Positions 1 to 7,507 of a stretch of 14,738 nucleotides of DNA are shown piece after piece. The notes below the pieces were generated by a model. The model saw only the letters and a list, made by a program, of their open reading frames with translations. It ran no database searches and had not been told where the DNA came from. The position numbers and the translations under genes were made by a program. Location: the NCBI GenBank assembly GCA_905221605.1, contig CAJNDS010002195.1, positions 580,940 through 595,677 on the forward strand. Reading direction: 5' to 3'. Origin of the DNA: Symbiodinium natans. Its lineage: Eukaryota; Sar; Dinophyceae; Suessiales; Symbiodiniaceae. How positions within the stretch are numbered: position 1 is the first letter of the stretch; each line of letters begins with the position of its first letter.

Positions 1-2190
1 AGGATGATTTCGTTATAATTCATGATATTCGTCTTGAATTTCTGAGGAAGATTTCATTGAAATTTCTGAAAGTCTTGAATATCCGAGGAAGATTTGGATT
101 CAATTTATGAAGCTCGTCATGAAAATTTGAGGAAGGCTTCATTGTAGTTTCTGAGATTCGTCTTGAATTTCCGAGGAAGATTTCGTTGCACTTTCTGAGG
201 CTCGTCTTAATATTCTGAGGAAGGTTTCGTTGCAATTTCTGAGATTCGTCTTGAGCTTCTGAGGAAAATTCCGTTCAAATTTCAATGGCTCGTCTTGAGT
301 TTCTGAAGGGGGTTTCGTTGATATTTCTGAGAGTAATATTGAAAGTCTGAGGAAGATTTCATTTGAATTTCTGAGGCTCGTTTTGATTTTCTGAGGAAGG
401 TTTCGTTGCAATTTCTGAGGATCGTCTTGAAATTCTGAGGAAATATTCTAAGGCTCGTCTTGAATTTCTGACGAAAGATTCGTTTAAATTTCTGAGGCTC
501 GTCTTGAATTTCTGAGGAAGGTTTTTTTTTGCAATTGTTGAGGCTCTTCTTGTAATTTTGAGGAAGATTTTATTACAATTTGTTTCGCGTTGATTTTCTG
601 AATTTCTGAATTCGTCTTGAATTTCTGAGGAAGATTTCGATGTAATTTCTACGTCTTGAATTTCTGAAGAAGATTGCGTTTCCAATTTCAAAGGCTCTCC
701 CTGGGAGGAGGCTCGTCTTGCATTTCTGAGGGGTTAAAAAAATTCCCTGAGGCTCATTTTGAATATCTTTTGGAAGATTTCGTTGTAATATCTGAGGTCC
801 ATCTTGAGTTTCTGAGGAAGAAGGATTCGTTATGATTTTCGATATTCGTCTTGAATTTCTGAGGAAGGTCCCATTGCAATTTCTGAGGCTCGTCTTGAGT
901 TTATGAAGATAGAATTTCTGATCAAGGTTTCGATTTATTTTATGAGGCTTGTCCTGGGTTTCTGAAGAAGATTTCGTTGCAATTTCTGAGGCTCGTCTTG
1001 AATTTTTGAGGAAGGTTTCGTTTCAATTTCTGAGGCTCTTCTCTTCTTGAATTCCAAGGAAGATTTCGTTGCAATTTCTGATCTGAGATTCTGAAGAAGG
1101 ATTCATTGAAATTTCTGAGGCCCGCCTTAGAATGTCTGATCAAGATTCCGATATATGTTCTGAGACTTGTCTTGAATTTCTGAAGAAGGCTTCGCTACAA
1201 TTATTATTCGTCTACAAGCAAGATTTCGTTATAATATCTGATATTAGTCTTGATATTCCGAGGAACTTTTCGTCGTCATTATTTCTCGTTTTGATTTTCT
1301 GAGGAAGTTTTCGTTGCAAGTGTTATACTCGTCTTGATTTTCTGGGGAAGGTCCCATTATAGTTTCTGAGGCTCGTCTTGAGTTTATGAAGAAGATTTCG
1401 TTGTATTTTCTGAGAGTCGACTAGAAATCCTGGGGAAGGTTCATTGTATTTTCTATTCCTCGTCTCGAAATTCTGACGAAAGTTTCGTTTCAATTTCTGA
1501 GGCTCGTCTTAATATTCTGATGAAGGTTTCGTTATAATTTCTGAGCTTCGTCTTGGGATTCTGAGGCAACTTTCGTTGTAATTCCTGAGGCTCCTCTTGA
1601 ATTTCTGAGGAATGTTTCTATTGCAATTCCTCAAGTTCGTCTTGAGATTGTTAGGAAAGTTTCGTCTTGAATTTCTGATGAAGGTTTCGTTGCACTTTCT
1701 GATATTCGTCTTGAACGAAATTCTGAACAAGGTTTCATTTCGATTTCTGATGCTCGTCATGAATCTCTGGGCAAGATTTTGTGGCAATTTCTGAGATTCA
1801 TCTTGAATCTTTGAGGAAGATTGCGTTGCAATTTCTGAGGATCGTCTTGAATTTCTGAATATGGTTTCGTTACCATTTTTGAGGGTAGTATAGAATTTCT
1901 GGGTAAGGTTTCGTTATAATTGTCACTCGCCTTGATATTCTGAGGAAGATTTTATTGCATCATATGAGACTCGTCGTGAGTTTCTGAGGAAGGATTCGTT
2001 GAAATCGCTGAGATTCGCCTTGATTTTTTTCGAAGATTTCGTTTTAATCTCGGAGGCTCGTCTGCAGTTTCTGAGCAAGGTTTCGTTGCAATTTCTGAAA
2101 TTCGTCATGAATTTCCGAGGAAAGTTTCGTTGCACTTTCTGAGGATCGTCTTGAATTTCGAGGAAGATTTCATTCTACTTTCTGAGGCTT
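1..2190 (+). repeat. 44-bp tandem satellite array (T/G-rich on + strand)
   Basis: About 50 diverged copies of a unit lie head to tail. The landmark 'cgtcttgaatttctgagg' and its variants recur, and the 'tcttga' landmark (with variants tcat and tcttaa) falls at 32, 73, 117, 161, 205, 249, and again at 1801 and 1845. The spacing is mostly 44 bp, with an occasional 41. Each unit carries 'gaggaagatttcgttgca' or a close variant. The plus strand is rich in T and G. Many short open frames cross the array, mostly on the minus strand, but 44 is not a multiple of 3 and every frame soon stops, so they are by-products of the repeat. The array runs off the left edge and ends near 2190, where the sequence changes to an unrelated repeat. 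It shares its core with the 41-bp array at 5913-7182. The function is unknown. Confidence 0.93.
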
Positions 2191-2197
2191 GATTCGC

Positions 2198-2625
2198 GTC
2201 GTCAGTTGTCCATGAATGTATCTTTGCTTGCTGCGGGGTTTCCATACGTGCTGGCGCAGCAATTGCCCTGACATCCTGCGTCATTTTTTTGGTAATTGTT
2301 GAAGCTCCCATCCCTTCCACAGCAGCGCTTGTGTTGTGTCGGCAGCTGTCCAAGAACGTATTATTTCTTGCTGCGGGGAATGCGCGCGTGCTCGTGGAGC
2401 AATTGCCCTAATGCGCGATTTCATGATATTTAGCCGCCTTTGTTTAAGCACCACCCCTTCCGTAGCAGTAGTGCTTGATTTTCGTCGGCACCTGTCCAAG
2501 ACTACAAGAACGTATCTTTGCTTGTTGCGGGGAATGCATACGTGCTCGCGGAGCCGTTACCCTGATACATGGTTTAAGATTTTTTAGCTTTTGCCTAATA
2601 AATACCCACCCCTTCCATAACGCCA
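2198..2625 (+). repeat. Three tandem copies of a 140-154 bp unit
   Basis: Three consecutive segments share the same ordered landmarks. These are 'cagctgtccaagaacgta' (variants in each copy), 'ttgctgcgggg', 'cgtgctcg..gagcaattgccct', and a closing 'caccccttcc'. The 'ctgcgggg' landmark (ttgcgggg in the third copy) sits at 2231, 2371 and 2525, giving spacings of 140 and 154. The larger spacing is partly explained by a local duplication in the third copy, where 'caagactacaagaacg' replaces 'caagaacg'. Copies run roughly 2198-2336, 2337-2483 and 2484-2625. They diverge most in their middles. Short overlapping open frames exist on both strands but share no protein pattern across copies, so I do not call genes. 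The unit is unrelated to the 44-bp array that it abuts. Confidence 0.85.
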
Positions 2626-2960
2626 CCACAACGCCAAAAGAAAAAACTATGCCGGCGAAGACCCCAAACAATAAGATTGTAGAGAAAGGAAAAACGCGTG
2701 AAATAATAATGCGACTTAAAAATCGACAGGCATTTGGGGGTACCATAAGCTTCAGCGCTGGCCGCTGAACAGGTCGTCATGCACCATCATGAGTCGGAAC
2801 CCAAAGACATAGATATGATTCATGCCTTTTTTTGGCCCAAGTAAAAAGGAATATGCCCAAATGTAGTATTGGCAGCTGGCTGTTTTCCACAACCACGCTA
2901 GACCTGACCCCGCGCAGAACAAACAGACAGACAGGCAAGACCGCATGCATCATTGGGCTG
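2626..2960. other. Spacer with the tail of a preceding ~590-bp repeat copy
   Basis: The first half (about 2626-2830) shows no repeat or gene that I can recognise. From about 2880 it resembles the end part of the repeat that follows: 'ccacaaccacgctagacctg' near 2887 parallels the 'caaaaccaca..aga/gcctga' landmark at 3361 and 3903, and 'ccgcgc' follows here as it does in the copy at 3903. I read 2880-2960 as the degraded tail of a previous copy. Several short frames cross the segment on the minus strand, none with a recognisable domain. Confidence 0.5.
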
Positions 2961-3547
2961 GCGAAATGCATTCGCACAGCCTGCGGTCGTGCATGTCTAT
3001 TGGATTGTCTGTATTTCGTTACAACGTACAAGTAGATAAAAATAATTCCAAAATACAAATAGATTGGTTTTTGCGACCAACCACGAACCCACAATGCAAT
3101 TCGGAGCACGCCAAATGCATTCTTCGTCGCCCGTCGCCCGAAAAAAGCATTTGGCAACGGTTTCCCGTTTATCCTCGTTCACGAACTTGTCGATTCGCTT
3201 TTTTCTCTGTGTAAGAAGGAAGAGCTATATGGGCTCTAACACGTATAGCGAAATTTCAATTTTTTGCAAGAATTCCGAACGAGGCCCAGAATCAAAAGAA
3301 ACATGCTCAAATGCATTTTTCAAGGCAGGCCGGCTAAATGCATTCCGAGCTGCTGCTTTGCAAAACCACAATAGACCTGAAGAAGTCAGGGGCCCCGGAC
3401 ACAGGAAACCAAAATGCAAATGCATTCTTCGCCTGTTCGTAAATGCAGTCAGCTTTTCTTCCTTATGTCAAAATGCTAAAGAAAAATGTCAATGCAAATG
3501 AGGAAAAGCAAGACCAAAACAAGACCAAATGCAATTTTCATGCCTGC
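2961..3547 (+). repeat. ~590-bp tandem repeat, copy A
   Basis: This is the first full copy of a long repeat. The shared order is 'gcattcg' (2968), then 'ggtcgt.catgtctattgg' and 'ttgtctgtatttcgtt', then 'gaccaaccacgaacccac' (near 3078) and 'catttggcaacggtttcc' (near 3149). After these come 'ttgtcgattcgc', 'gtaagaagga', 'gggctctaac.cgt', 'cccagaatca', 'acatgctcaaatgcatttt', 'tttgcaaaaccacaatag' (3357) and 'atgcattcttcgcc' (3420). The same order recurs 587 bp later. Copy A carries many AATGCATT-type palindromes. Open frames such as 3064-3501 (plus) show no conserved reading frame between copies A and B, which argues against coding. Confidence 0.85.
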
Positions 3548-4143
3548 AAAAAACGCATTCGTGCAACATCCGGTCGTCCATATCTATTGGGTTGTCTGTA
3601 TTTCATTATAATGTGCAACCCGATCAAAACCAAATCCGAAAATAGAAATAGGTTGCTATTCTGTGACCAACCACGATCCCACATCCATCGGTGCATGCCA
3701 AATACATCCTTCGTCGCTCGAAAAATGTATTTGGCGACGGTTTCCAGTTTGTCGATTCTCTTTCTTTCTCTGCATAAGAAGGAAAATCGATAAGGGCCCT
3801 AACGCGTCTAGCAGCTTTTCGAAATGGGTCCAGAATCATAAAGAACATGCCCCAATGCAATTTTCAAAACCGACGATATACATTCGCCTAGGTGCTTCTT
3901 TGCAAAACCACAACAGGCCTGAACCCGCGCGGAAACAATGCATTCTTCGCCCGTGCGTCGGGTCTCTTTTTCCCTTATTGATACATGTACAAGTAAGATC
4001 TCATTGCAAATGTGGAAAGCAAAAATAAAATAAGACAAATGTATATTTCAAGCCTCTAAAAATGGAAATGTATTCTTCGCCCGTGCCTAAATGCATTCAG
4101 TATCAGGGCAAGTGTGGAAAGCAAGACCAATTCTTGAGGTCGC
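3548..4143 (+). repeat. ~590-bp tandem repeat, copy B
   Basis: This copy has the same landmark order as copy A, starting with 'gcattcg' at 3555. It includes 'tctattgggttgtctgta', 'gaccaaccacgatcccac' (3663), 'atttggcgacggtttcc' (near 3729), 'tttgtcgattctc', 'gggccctaacgcgt', 'tccagaatcataaagaacat', 'tttgcaaaaccacaacag' and 'atgcattcttcgcccgtg' (3938). The spacing between copies varies along the unit (587 bp at the start, 542 bp at the 'caaaaccaca' landmark), so internal insertions and deletions are present. A second 'attcttcgcccgtgcc' occurs at about 4071, which suggests a small duplication at the end of the unit. Confidence 0.83.
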
Positions 4144-4215
4144 GAAAATTGCATTCGCGCAGCGTCCGGTCGTCCACGTCTATGGGGCTGTCTGTGTTTC
4201 GGAAGAGGTGCATAA
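4144..4215 (+). repeat. ~590-bp tandem repeat, truncated copy C
   Basis: 'gcattcgcgcagcgtccggt' at 4151 followed by 'tatggggctgtctgtgtttc' matches the opening of copies A and B, 596 bp after copy B. Homology stops at about 4215, where 'cagagccacgatt', an end motif of the neighbouring mosaic element, takes over. The repeat array is therefore cut by that element. Confidence 0.75.
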
Positions 4216-4330
4216 GCTTACAGAGCCACGATTGCGTCGCCGGCACAGGCTTTTGGGCTTCGCCGTAAGCAACTAGCCCCATCTACGCCCTGATGACCAA
4301 ATAGCTCGCGCTAGAGCTCCCCCCTCTCCC
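4216..4330 (-). repeat. Composite-element end fragment, inverted copy
   Basis: The segment opens with 'cagagccacgattgcg', a form of the element's end motif. It continues with 'gtaagcaactagccccatc' and 'gatgaccaaatagctcgcgc' (4293). The reverse complement of about 4265-4310 matches 5779-5825, where the palindromic module is followed by 'gctagttgctcacg'. This is therefore the same join read from the other strand. A 'ctagagctcc' sequence replaces the second palindrome arm at 4311. Confidence 0.7.
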
Positions 4331-4359
4331 CCATGCAATGGCCAACTTGCTAGGAGAAG

Positions 4360-4530
4360 TTTGCCACACGAGGCTCCGAGGCATGGGCCCTTCAAGCACG
4401 TTATGATTCTAGGATTTTCAGGCCTAACCTCTAGGGGCCCTCCGAAGAGGGGACATGCGAAAAACTTCTGAGGCTCTCACCAAATCTTACGAACACGAAG
4501 AGAGGGGACATACGACCAACCTCTAAGGGA
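4360..4530 (+). repeat. Composite element copy 1: head block
   Basis: The order is 'cccttcaagcacgttatgat', 'ttttcaggcctaacct', 'gaggggacatgcgaaaaac', 'tacgaacacgaagagagggg' and 'acatacgaccaacctctaag'. The same order occurs at 7780-7902. The 'gaggggacat.cga.aa' motif appears twice within the block, so the head is itself a small direct repeat. Other plus-strand head copies lie at 5036-5131 and 5826-5912, and an inverted one at 7440-7507. No gene is seen. Confidence 0.82.
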
Positions 4531-4996
4531 CATGTTTTTATTTCTACGGTGTTCTGAAAGTGCAAAGAATAGGAAAAACAAGGGATGTTTCTTTCGCTTG
4601 TAGAGAGTCTTTTCGTAGAGCAAGCAGAGGTGCAACTCTAAAATGGTTACAAAAGTTTTTGGAAACATCACAGGAGCTCTTCCCACAATGAGAAGAAGAT
4701 TTGCTTAAACTACCCTCTTTTAGGGACACAGAATTTAGCATAACGGTTTTTGCTTCTCTCTAAACCTTTAAAGTCCCCAAATGCCCGGAGAATCCGCACA
4801 CGCTTTCTCGATGTTTTCCATGGTTCGCACTTGTGTCTTTGCCAGGAACAACACCCGGGGTCCGCGTAGGTCCACGCCCGGAGTTCTGACGCCCAAAATC
4901 TTTGTGCTGAAAACGTAAATTTGGTCAGAGCGTGTTGCCCTGAAAACGTGTTTCAACGTGTTAAAATACCATAGATGTTTCCCCTGCGACCAAATA
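4531..4996 (+). repeat. Composite element copy 1: body and inner segment
   Basis: The body (4531-4920) matches 5131-5502 closely at a spacing of 585 bp. Shared landmarks include 'tttcgtagagcaagcagagg' (4611 and 5196), 'cacagaatttagcataacgg' and 'ttccatggttcgcacttgtg'. A third, shorter body copy lies at 7903-8102. From 4918 the copy passes directly from 'aacgtaa' to 'atttggtcagagc', lacking 27 bp of the end motif present at 5704-5730. The following inner segment (about 4922-4990) is the reverse complement of 7545-7612. No coding signature is conserved between copies. Confidence 0.82.
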
Positions 4997-5030
4997 GCTC
5001 GCGCCATGGCGCGAGCGCTAGTTGCTTACG
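4985..5030. repeat. Palindromic module with a perfect 20-bp palindrome
   Basis: Positions 4997-5016 read the same on both strands: GCTCGCGCC, then AT, then the mirror arm GGCGCGAGC. The segment is preceded by 'gcgaccaaata'. In related copies (5755-5790, 7510-7547) the palindrome extends further, from 'gaccaaata' on the left to its complement 'ta.t.ggtc' on the right. Here the outer right arm is replaced by 'gctagttgcttacg'. It may form a hairpin, and it marks the join between composite-element copies. Confidence 0.85.
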
Positions 5031-5534
5031 AGGTCACCCTACGAGCACGAAGGGAGGGGACATGCGACAAATCTAGGGCCCTCCCCAAATTCTACGAGCA
5101 CAAAGAAAGGAAACACACGACAAATATCTAAGGCATATGCTTTTACTCAAACGTTAAGAAAACATGGGATATTATGTTGCGCTTATAGAGAACCTTTTCG
5201 TAGAGCAAGCAGAGGTGCAACTCTAAAACGGTTACAACAATTTTTGGAAACATCATAGGAGCTCTTTCCACAAAGGGATGAATTTTTGCTTAAACCACCC
5301 TCTTTCAGGGGCACAGAATTTAGCATAACGGTTGTTGCTTCTCTCTAAACCTTTGAAATCCCCAAGTGCCCGGAGAATCCGCGCACGCTTTCTCGATATT
5401 TTCCATGGTTCGCACTTGTGTCTTTGCCAGGAACAACGCCCGGGGTCGGCGTAGGTCCACGCCCGGAGTTCTGACGCCCAAAATCTTTGTACTGAAAACG
5501 TAATCGTGGCCCCCAAAAAACCCATCCCCTGAAA
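5031..5534 (+). repeat. Composite element copy 2: head and body
   Basis: The head block starts 'cctacgagcacgaaggga' with 'gaggggacatgcgacaaatc', and again has the motif in tandem ('tacgagcacaaagaaagg'). The body (5131-5502) is the best match to copy 1, with long near-identical runs around 5196-5240 and 5310-5500. The 3' end reads 'aacgtaatcgtggcccc' (5497). It then continues into 'aaacccatcccctgaaagct', a short stretch also found right after the 41-bp satellite at 7183-7220. A minus-strand open frame (5253-5714) crosses both the body and the foldback. It is not kept open in copy 1, so I do not call it a gene. Confidence 0.85.
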
Positions 5535-5742
5535 GCTCTGACCAAAGAGCTCGCGCCGGGTTATGGAGCCACGATAACGATCCCTACACAAGTTTTCAGG
5601 CGATTTTTGACACGGTCTTTTCGCACAACAAGAGACCATCCTCTTTTTGCGCGAAAAGACCTTCTCAAAAACCGCCCAAAAATTCCTGTGCTGGTAACGT
5701 AATCGTGGCTCCATAACCCGGCGCGAGCTATTTGGTCAGAGC
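5535..5742. mobile_element. 208-bp foldback element (long inverted repeat, MITE-like)
   Basis: The two halves are imperfect reverse complements over nearly the whole length, about 100 bp per arm. The left end 'gctctgaccaaagagctcgc' pairs with the right end 'gcgagctatttggtcagagc'. Inside them lie 'gggttatggagccacgat' and its complement 'atcgtggctccataaccc'. The centre at about 5629-5644 is 'aagag' plus 6 nt plus 'ctctt'. A related copy with a truncated right arm lies at 7604-7762. It has no coding capacity. I do not see a clear target-site duplication, so it could be a non-autonomous DNA transposon or a collision of two oppositely oriented composite copies. The inverted structure itself is certain; the mobile label is inference. 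Confidence 0.7.
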
Positions 5743-5825
5743 GTGTTGCCCTGCGACCAAATAACTCTCGCCGTGGCGAGCTATTCGGTCATCAGGGCGC
5801 AGATGGGGTGCTAGTTGCTCACGAT
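5743..5825. repeat. Palindromic module and inverted end fragment
   Basis: 'gaccaaataactctcgcc' at 5755 is followed by 'gtggcgagctattcggtc' ending at 5790, an imperfect palindrome of the same kind as 4985-5016 and 7510-7547. The flank 'atcagggcgcagatgggg' and 'gctagttgctcacg' is the reverse complement of about 4265-4292. The module separates the foldback from the next head block. Confidence 0.75.
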
Positions 5826-5912
5826 ATCACCCTACGAGCACGAAGGGAGGGGACATACGACAAACCTCCAGGACCCTCATCAACCGCACGAGCACGAAGG
5901 GAGGGGCTACTT
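5826..5912 (+). repeat. Composite element head block, copy without body
   Basis: 'cctacgagcacgaaggga' followed by 'ggggacatacgacaaacctc' is near-identical to 5036-5070. After a second 'acgagcacgaagggagggg' ending at about 5909 the sequence passes directly into 41-bp satellite units ('ctacttgtcttg'). The satellite therefore replaces the body that follows the head in copies 1 and 2. Confidence 0.8.
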
Positions 5913-6072
5913 GTCTTGTGTTTCTGAGGAAGGCTTCGTTGCAAGTGTTGATTCCGTTGTAATTGCTACAAGTCTTGGGGTCCTGAGAAAGATTTCGTTG
6001 CGATTGCTACTTCTCTAGAGTATCTCAGGAAGGCTTCGTTGCAATTATTACTTGTCTTGAATTTCTGAGGAA
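5913..6072 (+). repeat. 41-bp satellite, forward-oriented segment (~4 units)
   Basis: About four units carry the landmarks 'cttgtcttg', 'tttctgaggaaggcttcgtt' and 'gcaattattacttgtcttg'. They read in the same direction as the 44-bp array at 1-2190 and opposite to the much longer run at 6093-7182. The spacer 'ctactt' before 'gtcttg' is the 41-bp form, not the 44-bp form. Confidence 0.85.
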
Positions 6073-6096
6073 GGCCGCAGAGAGGAAACATACGAC
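6073..6096. other. Head-to-head junction between inverted satellite arms
   Basis: Units on the left read in plus orientation ('tttctgaggaaggc') and those on the right in minus orientation ('gtaacgaaacctcctcag'). The 20 or so bases between them contain 'agagaggaaacatacgacaa', a one-mismatch copy of the composite-element head motif at 4499-4518. Together with its neighbours it could form a stem of about 150 bp with a short loop, although the arms are diverged. Confidence 0.75.
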
Positions 6097-7182
6097 AATT
6101 GTAACGAAACCTCCTCAGAAACCAAAGACAAGTAGCAATTGTAACGAAACCTTCCTCGGAAACTCTAGACAAGCAGCAATTGCAACGAAATCATCCTCAC
6201 AAATTCTAAACCTTCCTCAGAAACTAGTAGTTGTAACGAAGCCTTCCTCAGAAACTCTAGTCAACTAGAAATTCAAACGAAAACTTGCTCTAAACTCACG
6301 ACAAGTAACAATTGCAACGAAACCTTCCTCATAAACTCAAGACAAGTAACAATTGCAACGAAACCTTCCTCAGAAACTCAGGACAAGTAGCAATTGCAAC
6401 GAAACTGTTTTCAAATTTTCAATATAAGTAGCAATTGCAACGGAACCTTGCTCAGAAGTTCAAGACAAGTAGCAGTTGCAACGAAACCTTCCTGAGATAC
6501 TCTAGACAAGTAACACTTGTAACGAAACCTTCCTCAAAAACTCAAGGCAGGTAGCACTTGCAACGCAACCTTCGTCAGAAACTCAAGACAAGTAGCAATT
6601 GCAACGAATTCTTCCTCACATACTCAAGACAAGTAGCAATTGCAACAAATTCTTCCTCAGAAAACCAAGACAAGTAACAATTACAACGAAGCCTTCCTCA
6701 GAAACTCAAGACAAGTAGCAATTGCATCGAAACCTTCCTCAGAAACTCAAGACAAGTAGCAGTTGCAACGAAACCTTCCTCAATTTCAACGAGACCTTCC
6801 TCAGAAATTCAAGACAAATAGCAATTACAACGAAACCTTGCTCTAAAACTCATGACAAGTAACAATTGCACCGAAACCTTCCTCAAAAACTCAACATAAG
6901 TAGCAATTGCAACGAAACCTTCCTCAGAAACCAAAGACAAGTAGCAATTGCAACGAAACCTTGCTGAGTTTTTCTAGATAAGTAGCAATTGCGACGAAAT
7001 TCTCCTCAGAAATACGAGACAAACAACAATTGCAACGAAACCTTCCTCAGAAATTCAAGACAAGTAGCAATTGCAACGAAGCATTCCTCAGAAACTCGAG
7101 TCAACTAGAAGTTGAAACGAAAACTTGCTCAGAAATTCTAGACAAGTAACAATTGCAGCGAAACCTTGCTCAGAAATTCAAG
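6093..7182 (-). repeat. 41-bp satellite array, inverted orientation (~27 units)
   Basis: Units such as 'acaagtaacaattgcaacga' begin at 6301, 6342 and 6383, exactly 41 bp apart. Each contains 'gaaaccttcctcagaaact', the reverse complement of the 'tttctgaggaagg' core of the 44-bp array. A 'caattg' palindrome is present in most units. Copies are more uniform than in the 44-bp array. Two unusual neighbouring variants ('tcaactagaa' then 'acgaaaacttgctc') occur near both ends, at 6261 and 7101. The array ends abruptly at about 7182, where the composite-element flank 'taatcctggcaccc' begins. Confidence 0.93.
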
Positions 7183-7310
7183 TAATCCTGGCACCCATAT
7201 AACCCATCCGCCTAAAATCTTCGACCAAAGAGCTCGCGCCGGGTTATGGAGCCACGATTGCGTTACCAGTAGAGAGGCCTCTTGTGGGTTGGCCCTTGTG
7301 TGTGCGAAAA
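7183..7310. repeat. Partial copy of foldback flank and left arm
   Basis: 7183-7259 matches 5501-5574: 'aacccatcc', then 'gaccaaagagctcgcgcc', then 'gggttatggagccacgat'. It continues as 'gcgttaccagtagagaggcc', in the style of the foldback arms. No matching right arm follows within the next 100 bp, so this copy is truncated. Confidence 0.75.
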
Positions 7311-7418
7311 GACTGAGTGTACTCAAATAGCACCCAATTTTTGGGGACTGAGCGTGTTCAACTAGGCATCCTGCTTTGCAGGACCGAGTGTGCTCAATTA
7401 GCAGCCAAATTTTGTGGA
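7311..7418 (+). repeat. Three tandem copies of a ~36-bp unit
   Basis: Units start at 7311 ('gactgagtgtactcaaatag'), 7346 ('gactgagcgtgttcaactag') and 7382 ('gaccgagtgtgctcaattag'), spacings 35 and 36 bp. Units 1 and 3 share 'caattttt' or 'caaatttt' endings, and unit 2 differs in its second half. I do not see the unit elsewhere in the window. Confidence 0.7.
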
Positions 7419-7439
7419 CCTCGCTTCAGAACGCTTGAA

Positions 7440-7507
7440 ATTAAAAACATATCCCTTAGAGGTCGCCCTCCTTTTGCGCCCGTAGGGTTTGGTGAGGGCC
7501 CTAGATG
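7440..7507 (-). repeat. Composite element head block, inverted copy
   Basis: The reverse complement reads 'ctagggccctcaccaaaccc', 'tacgggcgcaaaaggagg' and 'cgacctctaaggga'. It parallels the plus-strand head at 7845-7905. It directly precedes the palindromic module, consistent with an inverted composite fragment. Confidence 0.72.

Noticed and set aside
139-2135. Series of minus-strand frames with similar NLPQKFKTSLRN-like peptides
   Set aside because: They are translations of the 44-bp unit in shifting frames. The similarity comes from the DNA repeat and every frame ends within a few units.
3413-3426. 'atgcaaatgcattc', containing a POU-type octamer
   Set aside because: It is one of many ATGCAT variants in this repeat. 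There is no nearby gene, so calling a regulatory site is not justified.
5253-5714. 153-codon minus-strand open frame
   Set aside because: It spans the body of composite copy 2 and the foldback. The homologous copy 1 does not keep the frame open, so it is not conserved as coding.
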